A stretch of DNA of 64,000 nucleotides from an uncultured bacterium (GTDB lineage Bacteria > Actinomycetota > Coriobacteriia > Coriobacteriales > Coriobacteriaceae). The stretch covers positions 1 to 64,000 of the forward strand of contig CAJMPU010000005.1 in the NCBI GenBank assembly GCA_905215505.1, written 5' to 3'. Positions 27,189-35,228 of the stretch are shown piece by piece (the first letter of the stretch is position 1; each line of letters begins with the position of its first letter). The position numbers and the translations under genes were made by a program. A model generated the notes under the pieces. It had not been told where the DNA came from, did not search any database, and was given only the letters and a program-made list of their open reading frames with translations.

Positions 27189-27204
27189 GTTAGCCTAGGA
27201 AAAC
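27189..27204. promoter_or_regulatory. DtxR-like operator
   Basis: Sixteen-base imperfect palindrome GTTAGCCTAGGAAAAC (two mismatched pairs), close to the DtxR/IdeR half-site TTAGG-CTAA. It lies 24 bases before the DUF3793-flavodoxin pair, fitting iron-dependent repression. No DtxR gene is in the window. Confidence 0.5.
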
Positions 27205-27293
27205 TTATACACGAAAGTAAGCCATGGTCAACAAAAAAGTTTGAAGAGGGAAACTAATTGACCGAACAGACATGATTTTGGGTTAAGATGGGG

Positions 27294-27310
27294 ACACCCC
27301 ATGGGGGTAT
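27294..27310 (+). promoter_or_regulatory. CsoR-like operator before the HMA gene
   Basis: ACACCCCATGGGGGTAT, a short palindrome with the ACCCC/GGGGTAT halves of CsoR copper operators. It sits just after a promoter-like TTGACC (27258-27263) and 30 bases before the start of a heavy-metal-domain protein. Confidence 0.5.
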
Positions 27311-27339
27311 CTAGATAGTGCTACTTGAAAGGGGAGCGC

Positions 27340-27723
27340 ATGAGTGACTTGCTCAACCCTGCGAATCTCATCGTGCTGGCCGTCATTGCCGTCGGCATGT
27401 TTTTTGGACTGCGTCGCATTGCCGCTTCGACACACGGGAAGAGTTGTTGCAGCGATGGTGCGAGCGGCAAGAAGGCCAAAAAGGTTGTTGTGGTGGATAC
27501 CGATGCGTCACACTATCCCTATAGCGATGAGCTGCTCATCGGCGGCATGAGCTGTGACGGCTGCGCTCAGAACGTAGCCAATGCCCTCAATGCGCTGGAT
27601 GGTGTGTGGGCTACGGTAACGTACGCGGACCACACAGCGCGTGTGCGCTCCAAGCGGCCGATCAATCGCGGTGTCCTTGAGACTGCCGTGAGAGATGCGG
27701 GTTACTACGTCATGACGCTGTAA
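27340..27723 (+). CDS. Membrane-anchored heavy-metal-associated (HMA) protein
   Basis: A 127-residue protein. Residues 5-25 are a membrane helix, followed by a short cysteine segment (SCCSDG) and a basic linker. Residues about 60-127 are an HMA fold with the metal motif GGMSCDGCAQNV, the CxxC that binds Cu(I) and similar ions. ATG 27340 has AAGGGGAG upstream. With the CsoR-like site this suggests copper binding at the membrane; no copper ATPase is adjacent. Confidence 0.8.
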   Translation: MSDLLNPANLIVLAVIAVGMFFGLRRIAASTHGKSCCSDGASGKKAKKVVVVDTDASHYPYSDELLIGGMSCDGCAQNVANALNALDGVWATVTYADHTARVRSKRPINRGVLETAVRDAGYYVMTL

Positions 27724-27749
27724 GCGTCGCTCTGGGTGCGCTTCCTTGG

Positions 27750-28175
27750 CTAGGCTCGTCCGCGCAGCTCGATGTCTTGGATGTCGTCGAAGTCGATGGC
27801 GATGTCTCGGAGCTTGAGGAGCTTGAAGGCGGGGAGCGCCTCGTCGAGGATGCCGGTGCGGCTGCGATAGCCGTATGTATCGTAATAGGTGACACGAACC
27901 AAGTCGCTACGTTTGAGACCCTCGAGTTTTTTAGAGAGCACGAGGGCTTTTTCTTCCGTGAGCTCACGTTTTGGCTCGACGGTGATTTCCTGCTTGCGCA
28001 CGAGTTCGTAGTATCCCGTGAGGGCGGCAAAGGGCATAAACTGCGCGGCACGGCCGGCACGGACGGCGCCGTTGGCGGTGAGCTTGGGGTCGGCGGATCG
28101 ACGTCTTCCCTCGGGGTCCGCTAGACGTTCAAAAGGCGTCGGTGGCCGCATCGGCTGTTGTTGGGACTTAGGCAC
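27750..28175 (-). CDS. YolD-like protein
   Basis: A 141-residue protein of the YolD-like family, which accompanies UvrX/YqjW-type Y-family polymerases. Family blocks are RAAQFMPFAALTGYYE and RVTYYDTYGYRSRTG followed by IAIDFDDIQDI. Its ATG lies inside the end of the polymerase gene, with an eight-base overlap, so translation is coupled. Probably an accessory factor of the polymerase. Confidence 0.85.
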   Translation of the reverse strand: MPKSQQQPMRPPTPFERLADPEGRRRSADPKLTANGAVRAGRAAQFMPFAALTGYYELVRKQEITVEPKRELTEEKALVLSKKLEGLKRSDLVRVTYYDTYGYRSRTGILDEALPAFKLLKLRDIAIDFDDIQDIELRGRA

Positions 28176-29673
28176 GATGTCCTCCTACCTGATCGTTGCG
28201 TTCGCGCGCGGTGGCGCCGGCGGTAAAGCTTAATCCCTTGACGAGCGCGTTCTTGCCGTACTTGTCTTTCACGGCCAGGACGGCGCGCGCCAGATCGCGC
28301 TCGCGCTCATCGGCCTCGATATCGCTGAACAGATCGATGGTGGCAAATTCCTCGGGCATGAGGTTGCCAAATCCCAGGTTGATGCGCTTGACCGGTCGTT
28401 TGGGATCGACCGTTTGTGCCCAAAGGTCATCGAAATACCCCATGATTTTCTTAAACGAATTAGTGCGCTCGGGCAGCTTTCGCGAGGCGTTGGAGTGCGC
28501 AAAGAGTGCGGCATAGCCACCACGCGGTTTGCCGCCATGCTCTCCCACAAAGATGCCATCGATTGCCTGCGCTTCGCGCACCAGGCGACGCCTTTCGTCA
28601 TCGCGCTGGACGGGCTTGGGAGCACGGGGCGCGAGCTCGGAGCCGTCGGTCGCTGCGGGTTCGATGCCCGAGGTACTCGAGCGCAGGTGTCCGCAGCCGT
28701 CTATATACTGCGCCGTGCCGCTGGCGTTGAGCCGGCGTATGTCGGCGCGCTCGCTTGCATAGCCCACAAAGAGCGAGATGCTGTCGCACACCACGTGCTT
28801 GTCGATCAAATCCAGCACGGCGGCATCGACCATTTCGCGCAAGACGGTGTAGGCCTGCTCGTAGGCATAGCCCTTCGAGAGCACCTGCCCCGTGGTGGTC
28901 GAGGTCGCTTGCGGGCGATAGGCTTGGATATCGGCGATGGTCGTTGGCTCGCGCCCAAAGGCGTGGTCGATAAGATATTCGGCATTGACGCCGAGCTCAT
29001 CGTAAAGCAGGTTTTCGTCGAGTGCGGCGACGCCCATCAGATCGTAGACGCCGTACTTTTCGAGGCGGGCTGCCACGCCGGGGCCGATGCCCCAGATATC
29101 GGTAATGGGACGATGAGGCCAGATCTCTTTGCGAAAGGTCTCGTCGTCGAGTATGCCGATGCGGCTGGGTACGTGCTTGGCGGTAATGTCGAGCGCCACC
29201 TTGGCCTGAAATAGGTTGGGGCCGATCCCGACCGTTGCCGTGATGCCCGTGCGCGCGAGGACTTCGTCGCGTAACATGCAGGCGAACCCTTCCGCATCGG
29301 TGTGATAGAGGTCCAGATAGGGCGTCACGTCGATAAAGCATTCGTCGATGGAGTAGACGTGAATGTCTTGCGGACTCACGTATTCCAGATAGATGCCGTA
29401 GATTTTCGCCGACACCTCCATGTAGTGCTGCATGCGCGGTACGGCCTTGATGCAGTCGATGCCGTCGGGAATCTCGAACAGACGGCAGCGATTGTGTATC
29501 CCGAGGTCCTTCATAGCCTGTGTGATGGCGAGGCAGATGGTCGTGCGCCCGCGCGATTCGTCGGCAACGACCAGGCACGTAGTGAGTGGGTCGAGTCCGC
29601 GGTCGACGCACTCGACACTGGCGTAAAACGTCTTAAGGTCGATGCAGATATAGGTGTGACGCTCGTGCCCCAC
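28168..29673 (-). CDS. SOS-inducible Y-family DNA polymerase (UvrX/ImpB type)
   Basis: A 501-residue translesion polymerase. The palm acids are in IDLKTFYASVE (Asp12) and SIDECFID; helix-hairpin-helix ITDIWGIGPGVAARLEKYG follows, then the little-finger domain. The frame is open to ATG 29745, but that ATG lies in the promoter -35 box and the stretch contains LexA-like sites. The real start is GTG 29673, four bases after GGGAGG. A polymerase-YolD operon under SOS control. Confidence 0.92.
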   Translation of the reverse strand: MGHERHTYICIDLKTFYASVECVDRGLDPLTTCLVVADESRGRTTICLAITQAMKDLGIHNRCRLFEIPDGIDCIKAVPRMQHYMEVSAKIYGIYLEYVSPQDIHVYSIDECFIDVTPYLDLYHTDAEGFACMLRDEVLARTGITATVGIGPNLFQAKVALDITAKHVPSRIGILDDETFRKEIWPHRPITDIWGIGPGVAARLEKYGVYDLMGVAALDENLLYDELGVNAEYLIDHAFGREPTTIADIQAYRPQATSTTTGQVLSKGYAYEQAYTVLREMVDAAVLDLIDKHVVCDSISLFVGYASERADIRRLNASGTAQYIDGCGHLRSSTSGIEPAATDGSELAPRAPKPVQRDDERRRLVREAQAIDGIFVGEHGGKPRGGYAALFAHSNASRKLPERTNSFKKIMGYFDDLWAQTVDPKRPVKRINLGFGNLMPEEFATIDLFSDIEADERERDLARAVLAVKDKYGKNALVKGLSFTAGATARERNDQVGGHRA

Positions 29674-29685
29674 GCGTCCTCCCAT

Positions 29686-29745
29686 CAAACACATGTTCTT
29701 ATCGAATACATGTTCGATAATACCTGCTTGCGCGGACATCGTCAA
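29686..29745 (-). promoter_or_regulatory. Promoter and LexA-type boxes of the polymerase gene
   Basis: On the minus strand TTGACG (29740-29745) and TATTAT (29717-29722) are 17 bases apart. Immediately after the -10 lies CGAACATGTATTCG (29703-29716), one base from the GAAC-N4-GTTC LexA consensus, and a second imperfect copy at 29686-29699 (AGAACATGTGTTTG). Confidence 0.8.
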
Positions 29746-29896
29746 AACCTGTCCCTCTTTGGCGGGTATGGTCGTGCGGTTGCATCGGGTTTTTTAACGC
29801 AGCTCTAAAGAGAGCGAAACAGCTCGGAAAACCTCGCTTCGTAGCATGAGCCTAACGATTGATACCGCCTATACGCACGGAAGGGTTGTGGGGATA

Positions 29897-30421
29897 ATGG
29901 TCAACTATGGGTTTGGTATGCCGACGCGCTTGGTTGCGGATGGGGATGTGGCTCGCTGGTGCGGACGATTGGTCGCTCACTACGGTGGCACCAAGGCGCT
30001 GGTTGTGCTGGGCGGTGACAAGCATACGCGCGATGAGCTTGTCTCGGCGGCACTTGGCTCGCTTGATCGAGCCCTACTCGAGCGTGTGCTTTTCCGCTGC
30101 GGCTCGTTTGAGGGCGACGGGGGAGACGAGCTGATCGACGAAGCCGTGGCCCTGGCGACCGACGAAGGCGTAAACTTTGTCCTGGCGATTGGCGATGCCG
30201 ATACTGCTGGCTTTGCGCGCGAGCTCGCGCGTCGCATGGCGGCGCTCGATGCCGACGAAGACGGCTTTGTGCCTTATGGATGCATTGTCTCGGAGGGCAA
30301 GGTGCCTGCTGTCGTGGGCACCGGCGAGGTCCCCGTTTTTGCCATTATCGCGCCCGAACTGCTGGAGGACATCGGGTCTCCTCTGCGTGAGTTGCTCGGT
30401 AGCGTCTGCGCTGCGGCCTAA
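29897..30421 (+). CDS. Half-length iron-alcohol-dehydrogenase-like protein
   Basis: A 174-residue protein matching only the N-terminal nucleotide-binding half of iron-containing alcohol dehydrogenases: it begins like them (NYGFGMPTRLVADG) and has VNFVLAIGDADTAGFARELA where the family has the GGGS NAD loop. That loop is changed to GDAD, and the metal-binding helical half is missing. Start uncertain; ATG 29846 is the longer option. Possibly a relic or a regulator. Confidence 0.55.
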   Translation: MVNYGFGMPTRLVADGDVARWCGRLVAHYGGTKALVVLGGDKHTRDELVSAALGSLDRALLERVLFRCGSFEGDGGDELIDEAVALATDEGVNFVLAIGDADTAGFARELARRMAALDADEDGFVPYGCIVSEGKVPAVVGTGEVPVFAIIAPELLEDIGSPLRELLGSVCAAA

Positions 30422-30431
30422 TATTTGCCAT

Positions 30432-30493
30432 AAAGGGACGGGTTATTTTTGGTTGGTAAAGCGTTTGACCTGCCAAAATAAACCTGTCCCTTT
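30432..30493. repeat. REP-like inverted repeat upstream of pgi
   Basis: Arms 30432-30452 and 30473-30493, each about 21 bases with a few mismatches, of the type AAAGGGACAGGTT..TTTTGG. The motif recalls the GGGACAGGTTACTTTG arms of REP elements mobilised by REP-associated transposases. A related single arm is at 63931-63951. Confidence 0.6.
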
Positions 30494-30620
30494 TTGTTCG
30501 GTTGCCGTTTGGGGGCCGATTGGCAACGCTCGCTGATTGTAGTCTTGACCTGCGCTAGAATAGTGGCATCTGAATGTCCGGGCGCATGGAGGCGTGCGCC
30601 CGTATGCTGAGGAGGACTCT

Positions 30621-32315
30621 ATGGCAACTGTTGCCGCACCTATCGATGCTACGTCGACTGCCGCTTGGAAGGCACTCGAGGCTCATCAGGAGAAGCTTGA
30701 GGCCGAGGGCATCGACCTCAAGGCCTGGTTCGCCGCCGATGCCGAGCGCGTGAACAAGCTGAGCTTTGACGCCGGTGACCTGCACTTCGACCTGTCCAAG
30801 AACCTGGTGACTGATGAGACCGTCAAGCTGCTGTGCGATCTTGCCCGCGAGGTGAAGCTCGAGGAGCGCCGCGACGCCATGTTCTCCGGCGAGCACATCA
30901 ACACCACCGAGGACCGCGCCGTCCTGCACACCGCGCTGCGCCGCCCGGCAAGCGAGAAGGGCCAGCTCATCGTCGACGGCCAGGACGTCGTCGCCGACGT
31001 GCACGAGGTTCTCGACCGCATGTATGCCTTCGCCGAGCGCGTGCGCTCCGGTGAGTGGAAGGGTGTTACCGGCAAAAAGATCGAGCACCTGGTGTCCATC
31101 GGCATCGGCGGCTCCGATCTGGGCCCGGTCATGGCTTACGAGGCCCTGCGTCCCTATGCCGACGCCGGTATCGATTGCCGCTATATCTCCAACATCGATC
31201 CCAACGACCAGGCCGAGAAGCTCAAGGGTCTGGATCCCGAGACCACGCTCGTGATCATCGTCTCCAAGACCTTCACCACGCTCGAGACCCTCACCAACGC
31301 CCGCGAGGTCAAGACCTGGATGCTCGAGCAGCTCAAGGCTCAGGGCGCCATCGATGGCTCCGATGAGCAGAACGCCGAGGCCGTGGCAAAGCACTTCGTT
31401 GCCGTTTCCACCGCGCTCGAAAAGGTCGAGGCCTTCGGTATCGACCCCGCCAACGCCTTCGGTTTTTGGAACTGGGTCGGCGGCCGCTATTCCGTCGACT
31501 CCGCCGTGGGTCTGTCGCTGATCGTCGTGCTCGGCCCCGAGCGCTTCCAGCAGTTCCTTGAGGGCTTCCACGCCATCGACGAGTACTTCTGCAACACCCC
31601 GCTCGAGAACAACGCCGTCGCGCTGATGGGCCTGCTCAACGTCTGGTACGTCAACTTCTTCGGTTCCAAGAGCCACGCCGTGCTGCCGTACTGCCAGTAT
31701 CTGCACCGCTTCCCGGCCTACCTGCAACAGCTCACCATGGAGTCCAACGGCAAGCACGTCCGCTGGGACGGCAGCGCTGTGACCTCCGATACCGGTGAGA
31801 TCTTCTGGGGCGAGCCCGGTACCAACGGTCAGCACGCCTTCTACCAGCTGCTGCACCAGGGCACCGTGGTGGTCCCGGCCGACTTTATCGCTTTCGCCAA
31901 CACTGCCAACCCCGCAACCGACAGCGGCCAGGACGTCCACGAGCTGTTCCTGGGCAACTTCCTGGCCCAGACCAAGGCGCTCGCCTTTGGTAAGACGGCC
32001 GACGAGGTTCGTGCCGAGGGCACGCCCGAGCAGATCGTCCCGGCCCGCTGCTTTGAGGGCAACCGTCCGACGACCTCGATCTTCGGCGACACGCTGACCC
32101 CGTTCGCACTCGGCGAGCTCATCGCCCTGTACGAGCACATCACGTTTGTCGAGGGCACGGTCTGGGGCATCGACTCCTACGACCAGTGGGGCGTCGAGCT
32201 GGGCAAGCAGCTTGCCAAGCAGATCACCCCGGCCTTCCACGACGACGCCGCCAAGGCCGAGCAGGACGCTTCGACCCAGGCGCTCATCGAGTTCTATCGC
32301 GCTCATCGCAAGTAG
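30621..32315 (+). CDS. pgi: Glucose-6-phosphate isomerase
   Basis: A 564-residue enzyme interconverting glucose 6-phosphate and fructose 6-phosphate in glycolysis. Typical blocks: VSIGIGGSDLGPVMAYEAL, SKTFTTLETLTNA, GRYSVDSAVGL and the Glu/His/Lys site including GSKSHAVLPYCQYLHRFPAYLQQL and QWGVELGKQLA. GGAGG at 30611-30615 sets the ATG. A likely -10 TAGAAT is at 30556-30561. Also relevant to the 34-45 kb locus, whose FrlB-like product would make glucose 6-phosphate. Confidence 0.96.
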   Translation: MATVAAPIDATSTAAWKALEAHQEKLEAEGIDLKAWFAADAERVNKLSFDAGDLHFDLSKNLVTDETVKLLCDLAREVKLEERRDAMFSGEHINTTEDRAVLHTALRRPASEKGQLIVDGQDVVADVHEVLDRMYAFAERVRSGEWKGVTGKKIEHLVSIGIGGSDLGPVMAYEALRPYADAGIDCRYISNIDPNDQAEKLKGLDPETTLVIIVSKTFTTLETLTNAREVKTWMLEQLKAQGAIDGSDEQNAEAVAKHFVAVSTALEKVEAFGIDPANAFGFWNWVGGRYSVDSAVGLSLIVVLGPERFQQFLEGFHAIDEYFCNTPLENNAVALMGLLNVWYVNFFGSKSHAVLPYCQYLHRFPAYLQQLTMESNGKHVRWDGSAVTSDTGEIFWGEPGTNGQHAFYQLLHQGTVVVPADFIAFANTANPATDSGQDVHELFLGNFLAQTKALAFGKTADEVRAEGTPEQIVPARCFEGNRPTTSIFGDTLTPFALGELIALYEHITFVEGTVWGIDSYDQWGVELGKQLAKQITPAFHDDAAKAEQDASTQALIEFYRAHRK

Positions 32316-32345
32316 TTTTTACGGCCGAGTTGGCTTATGGCTGAA

Positions 32346-32378
32346 AGGGGCCCGTATCCGTTGGGATACGGGCCCCTT
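32346..32378 (+). terminator. Terminator after pgi
   Basis: GGGGCCCGTATCC pairs perfectly with GGATACGGGCCCC around GTTG. The U tract is weak (TTGCTATTT). Confidence 0.75.
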
Positions 32379-32550
32379 GCTATTTGGATAGGATGGAATG
32401 TATCGGGAGGCGCCTCGACGGGCATCGCAATCGTCGAAGGCGCGCCGTTCATGTTTGGGACAATATGACATTTTCCCGTTGTAAACAGCGCCGCCGTGGG
32501 TGTTCTGTATGATGACTCAGGCAAGGTTGTTCAATGACAGGGAGGCATAT

Positions 32551-33393
32551 ATGGCAATCAAAGCCATCGCAATGGATATCGACGGTACGCTCACCAACGA
32601 CCAAAAGGTCATCAGCCCGCGTACGCGCGAGAAGCTGCTCGCGGCGCAGGAGTCGGGCATTAAGCTCATCTTGGCTTCGGGCCGTCCCGCATGGGGGCTG
32701 CACGCCTTGGCGCAGGAGCTCGACCTTCAAAACCATGACGGTCTGCTAGTTGCCTTTAATGGCGCGCATGTGGTCGACGCTCAGACCGATGAGGTGCTGT
32801 TCGATCAGGCTATGCCTGCCGACGAATTGCATCGCTTGATTGATCACCTGCGTAATTTTGACGTGATCCCTATGATTTCGCTCGGTCGTGATTTGCACGT
32901 CGAGGACTCGTACCATTGCATGATCACGCTGCCTGACGGCTCGCAGAAGAATATCGTCAAGTATGAGCGCGATGCGTGCGATCTTAAGATTCGCGAGGTC
33001 GAGAGCCTGCACGAGGTCGCTGATGCTTATCCCGTGGACAAGCTACTTACTGCGGGCGATCCTGCCTATCTGCAAGCGCATCACGAGGAGATGTATGCGC
33101 CCTTTAAGCAGACGCTTTCGGGCATGTTTACGGCCGACTGGTACTTTGAGTACACGGCGCCCGGTATCGACAAGGCCCGCGCGCTCGAGGGTGCCCTGCC
33201 CAAGCTCGGTATCGATGCCAGCGATGTCGTCTCGTTTGGCGACGGCCAGAACGACAAGTCCATGATTGAGTGGGCCGGCACCGGTGTTGCCATGGGTAAC
33301 GCCGTCGATGAGGTTAAGGCTGTGGCCCAGATGGTGACCGCCAATAACAACGAAGACGGTATTGCGGTGGCGCTGGATAAGCTGCTGGGCTAG
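32551..33393 (+). CDS. Cof-type HAD phosphatase
   Basis: A 280-residue HAD hydrolase of the Cof/YidA group. Motif I AMDIDGTLT, motif II LASGRPAWG, Lys in GIDKARALEGAL, motif IV SFGDGQNDKSMIEWAG. YidA-type members dephosphorylate sugar phosphates. GGAGG lies five bases before ATG 32551. Followed by a terminator and another HAD gene. Confidence 0.92.
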   Translation: MAIKAIAMDIDGTLTNDQKVISPRTREKLLAAQESGIKLILASGRPAWGLHALAQELDLQNHDGLLVAFNGAHVVDAQTDEVLFDQAMPADELHRLIDHLRNFDVIPMISLGRDLHVEDSYHCMITLPDGSQKNIVKYERDACDLKIREVESLHEVADAYPVDKLLTAGDPAYLQAHHEEMYAPFKQTLSGMFTADWYFEYTAPGIDKARALEGALPKLGIDASDVVSFGDGQNDKSMIEWAGTGVAMGNAVDEVKAVAQMVTANNNEDGIAVALDKLLG

Positions 33394-33415
33394 AATCGCC
33401 GATAATGCATGGTTC

Positions 33416-33443
33416 GGGCGCCTGCTTACAGGCGCCCTTTTGT
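33416..33443 (+). terminator. Terminator between two HAD genes
   Basis: GGGCGCCTG pairs with CAGGCGCCC around CTTA, followed by TTTTGTT. Confidence 0.85.
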
Positions 33444-33456
33444 TAGGGAGGGTGCC

Positions 33457-34116
33457 GTGTCCGCATTTCCGTTCGACGCCGTTATCTTTGACATGGACGG
33501 TGTCATTGTCGATACCGAGTATTACTACCTGGGCGAGACTGCCGCGTTTGCCAAGGAGCTTGGGCTTAACCTGACTCAAGAGGAGCTGAATGGGCAGGTC
33601 GGTACCTCGCATCAGTTCTTTCTGCATATGCTGGTCGATTGGTTTGAGCGCGCCGGTAAGGGGCATTTTACTGGCGAGGAGGCGTTGGCCCGTTGGGACG
33701 AATGGGCGCATAAGCGTCCGCGCGACTATCAGGCTTTGATTAACCCAGGCGCCGTGGATACGATTCGAGAGCTGCCGCGCCGCGGCGTTCGCGTGGCGCT
33801 TGCCAGCTCGTCTCCCATGGATAGCATCGAGGAAGTGCTCAACGCATGCGGGCTGTCGGATGCCTTTGAGTATGTGGTGAGCGGCGAGCAGTTTAAGGAG
33901 AGCAAGCCCGAGCCCGACATCTACCTGCATGCATTGGACCTGCTGGGGCTGCCCGCGAATCGCTGCTGCTGCGTTGAGGATTCGGTGCCCGGCATCACTG
34001 CCGGCAAGCGAGCCGGCCTGACGGTCATTGCCAAGCGCGAGGAACGCTTCGGCTTTAGCCAAGATGCCGCGGACAAGATTATCGACCAGCTGCCGGAGCT
34101 GCTCACGCTTTCTTAG
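33457..34116 (+). CDS. HAD phosphatase, beta-phosphoglucomutase-like
   Basis: A 219-residue HAD protein of subfamily I with a helical cap. Motif I AVIFDMDGVIVDTE, motif II ALASSSPMDSI, Lys in FKESKPEPDIY, motif IV CVEDSVPGITAGKRAG. It could be a sugar phosphatase or a phosphomutase; the sequence does not decide. Start GTG 33457 has AGGGAGG just upstream. Confidence 0.9.
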   Translation: MSAFPFDAVIFDMDGVIVDTEYYYLGETAAFAKELGLNLTQEELNGQVGTSHQFFLHMLVDWFERAGKGHFTGEEALARWDEWAHKRPRDYQALINPGAVDTIRELPRRGVRVALASSSPMDSIEEVLNACGLSDAFEYVVSGEQFKESKPEPDIYLHALDLLGLPANRCCCVEDSVPGITAGKRAGLTVIAKREERFGFSQDAADKIIDQLPELLTLS

Positions 34117-34199
34117 GAGCGCGGTAGTTGCGCGTTTTTCGGGTCCGATGAGTAAATACCCGACATTTTGGTGCGGCAGCAAGCATACTTAATGCTAAT

Positions 34200-34236
34200 G
34201 CGGGCTTAAGGGCTTGTTGAATGCCCTTGGGCCCGC
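34200..34236 (+). terminator. Terminator after the HAD gene
   Basis: GCGGGCTTAAGGGC pairs with GCCCTTGGGCCCGC (two G-T pairs), ending in TTTAGACTT. It separates the HAD gene from the GntR locus. Confidence 0.6.
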
Positions 34237-34266
34237 TTTAGACTTAATTGTGCTGGGAGAGGGTAT

Positions 34267-35010
34267 ATGCCACCGACTGAAGGACTAACTGACGGTAAAG
34301 CAGCGATACCGCTGTACCAACAGGTTATCGATATCATTAAAAACGAAATTAACTCCGGTGCCTACAAGGCGGGCGCGCGGATACCCAATGAATTCGAATT
34401 GGCTGAGAGCTATAAAGTTGGCCGCGTTACCGTGCGACGCGCTATTGAGGAGCTCGTCCAGCAGGGCTATCTAACGAAGCGGCAGGGGAAAGGCACGTTT
34501 GTCAATGCCCCCAAGCTTAAGCGCAAGATTCGCCAGAAGGATGACGTCCAGAGTTTTTCGGACGCATGCCGCGCTAACGGAATGGAACCGGGGGCGTGTG
34601 TCATTTCGAGAAAGATACTGCCGGCGGATTCCACCGAAGCACAGTTCTTTGGTGTTCCCGTTGGAACTGACTTGATTTGCGTTGAGCGCGTGCGTACTGC
34701 CGATGGCGTCCCTGTCATGCTTGAGAACAACATATACGTTTACGAGGACAACGCCTACCTATCAACGGCGCCTCTATCTAACCAATCCATTTTTGAGTTC
34801 GTGCGCAACCGGACGGGGCGGACGCCTGCGTTTACCGACCCGTGCACGCTCGAGATCGCGTGCGCATCGCCCGAGGTCGCTCGGTTGCTGGCGGTTCCCG
34901 TTGGCGAACCCTTGTTTTATATGGAAGCCTTCTTCTTTGATGAGCAGCGGCGGCCGTTTATCATCGGTCGTCAGCGGATCGTTGGGTCTCGCTACGTTTT
35001 TGACATCTAG
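34267..35010 (+). CDS. GntR-family regulator (HutC/UTRA type)
   Basis: A 247-residue repressor: winged helix at residues 12-80 (PLYQQVIDIIKNEINSGAY, VGRVTVRRAIEEL) and a UTRA effector domain to the end, which usually senses a sugar phosphate or amino compound. It precedes the transporter gene on the same strand with its own terminator between, and is the obvious regulator of the catabolic genes at 35.2-45.7 kb. Its ligand would reveal the pathway's substrate. Confidence 0.9.
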   Translation: MPPTEGLTDGKAAIPLYQQVIDIIKNEINSGAYKAGARIPNEFELAESYKVGRVTVRRAIEELVQQGYLTKRQGKGTFVNAPKLKRKIRQKDDVQSFSDACRANGMEPGACVISRKILPADSTEAQFFGVPVGTDLICVERVRTADGVPVMLENNIYVYEDNAYLSTAPLSNQSIFEFVRNRTGRTPAFTDPCTLEIACASPEVARLLAVPVGEPLFYMEAFFFDEQRRPFIIGRQRIVGSRYVFDI

Positions 35011-35022
35011 GACATTGCGAAT

Positions 35023-35058
35023 GGAGACGCCCGGTGGATCATCTCACCGGGCGTTTCC
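35023..35058 (+). terminator. Terminator after the GntR gene
   Basis: GGAGACGCCCGGTG pairs with CACCGGGCGTTTCC (one mismatch) around an eight-base loop. The U tract is weak. Confidence 0.65.
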
Positions 35059-35120
35059 ATACCGTTCACGGCGCAAACGCAACCGTTCAACCGCGTTGCG
35101 GCAATCAGTTTGAAATTATC

Positions 35121-35186
35121 TTGATGACGAGAAAAGCTGCTGGTAATCTATAGAACGTCATAGAACGTTTGCCTTGTGCAAACGTT
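35121..35186 (+). promoter_or_regulatory. Promoter and operators of the catabolic operon
   Basis: TTGATG (35121-35126) and TAATCT (35144-35149), spacer 17. Just downstream are a direct repeat of ATAGAACGT (35150-35158 and 35160-35168) and a perfect nine-base palindrome AACGTTTGC...GCAAACGTT (35164-35186). These are likely regulator sites, probably for the adjacent GntR protein. Confidence 0.55.
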
Positions 35187-35228
35187 GAAGCGAGATGCGA
35201 TGCAGTCTCGAGTTCTTTGGAGGTATCT

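Noticed and set aside
30555..32306. 583-codon open frame antisense to pgi
   Set aside because: It mirrors the codon bias of pgi, has no ribosome site and encodes a low-complexity Val/Leu/Gly-rich product.
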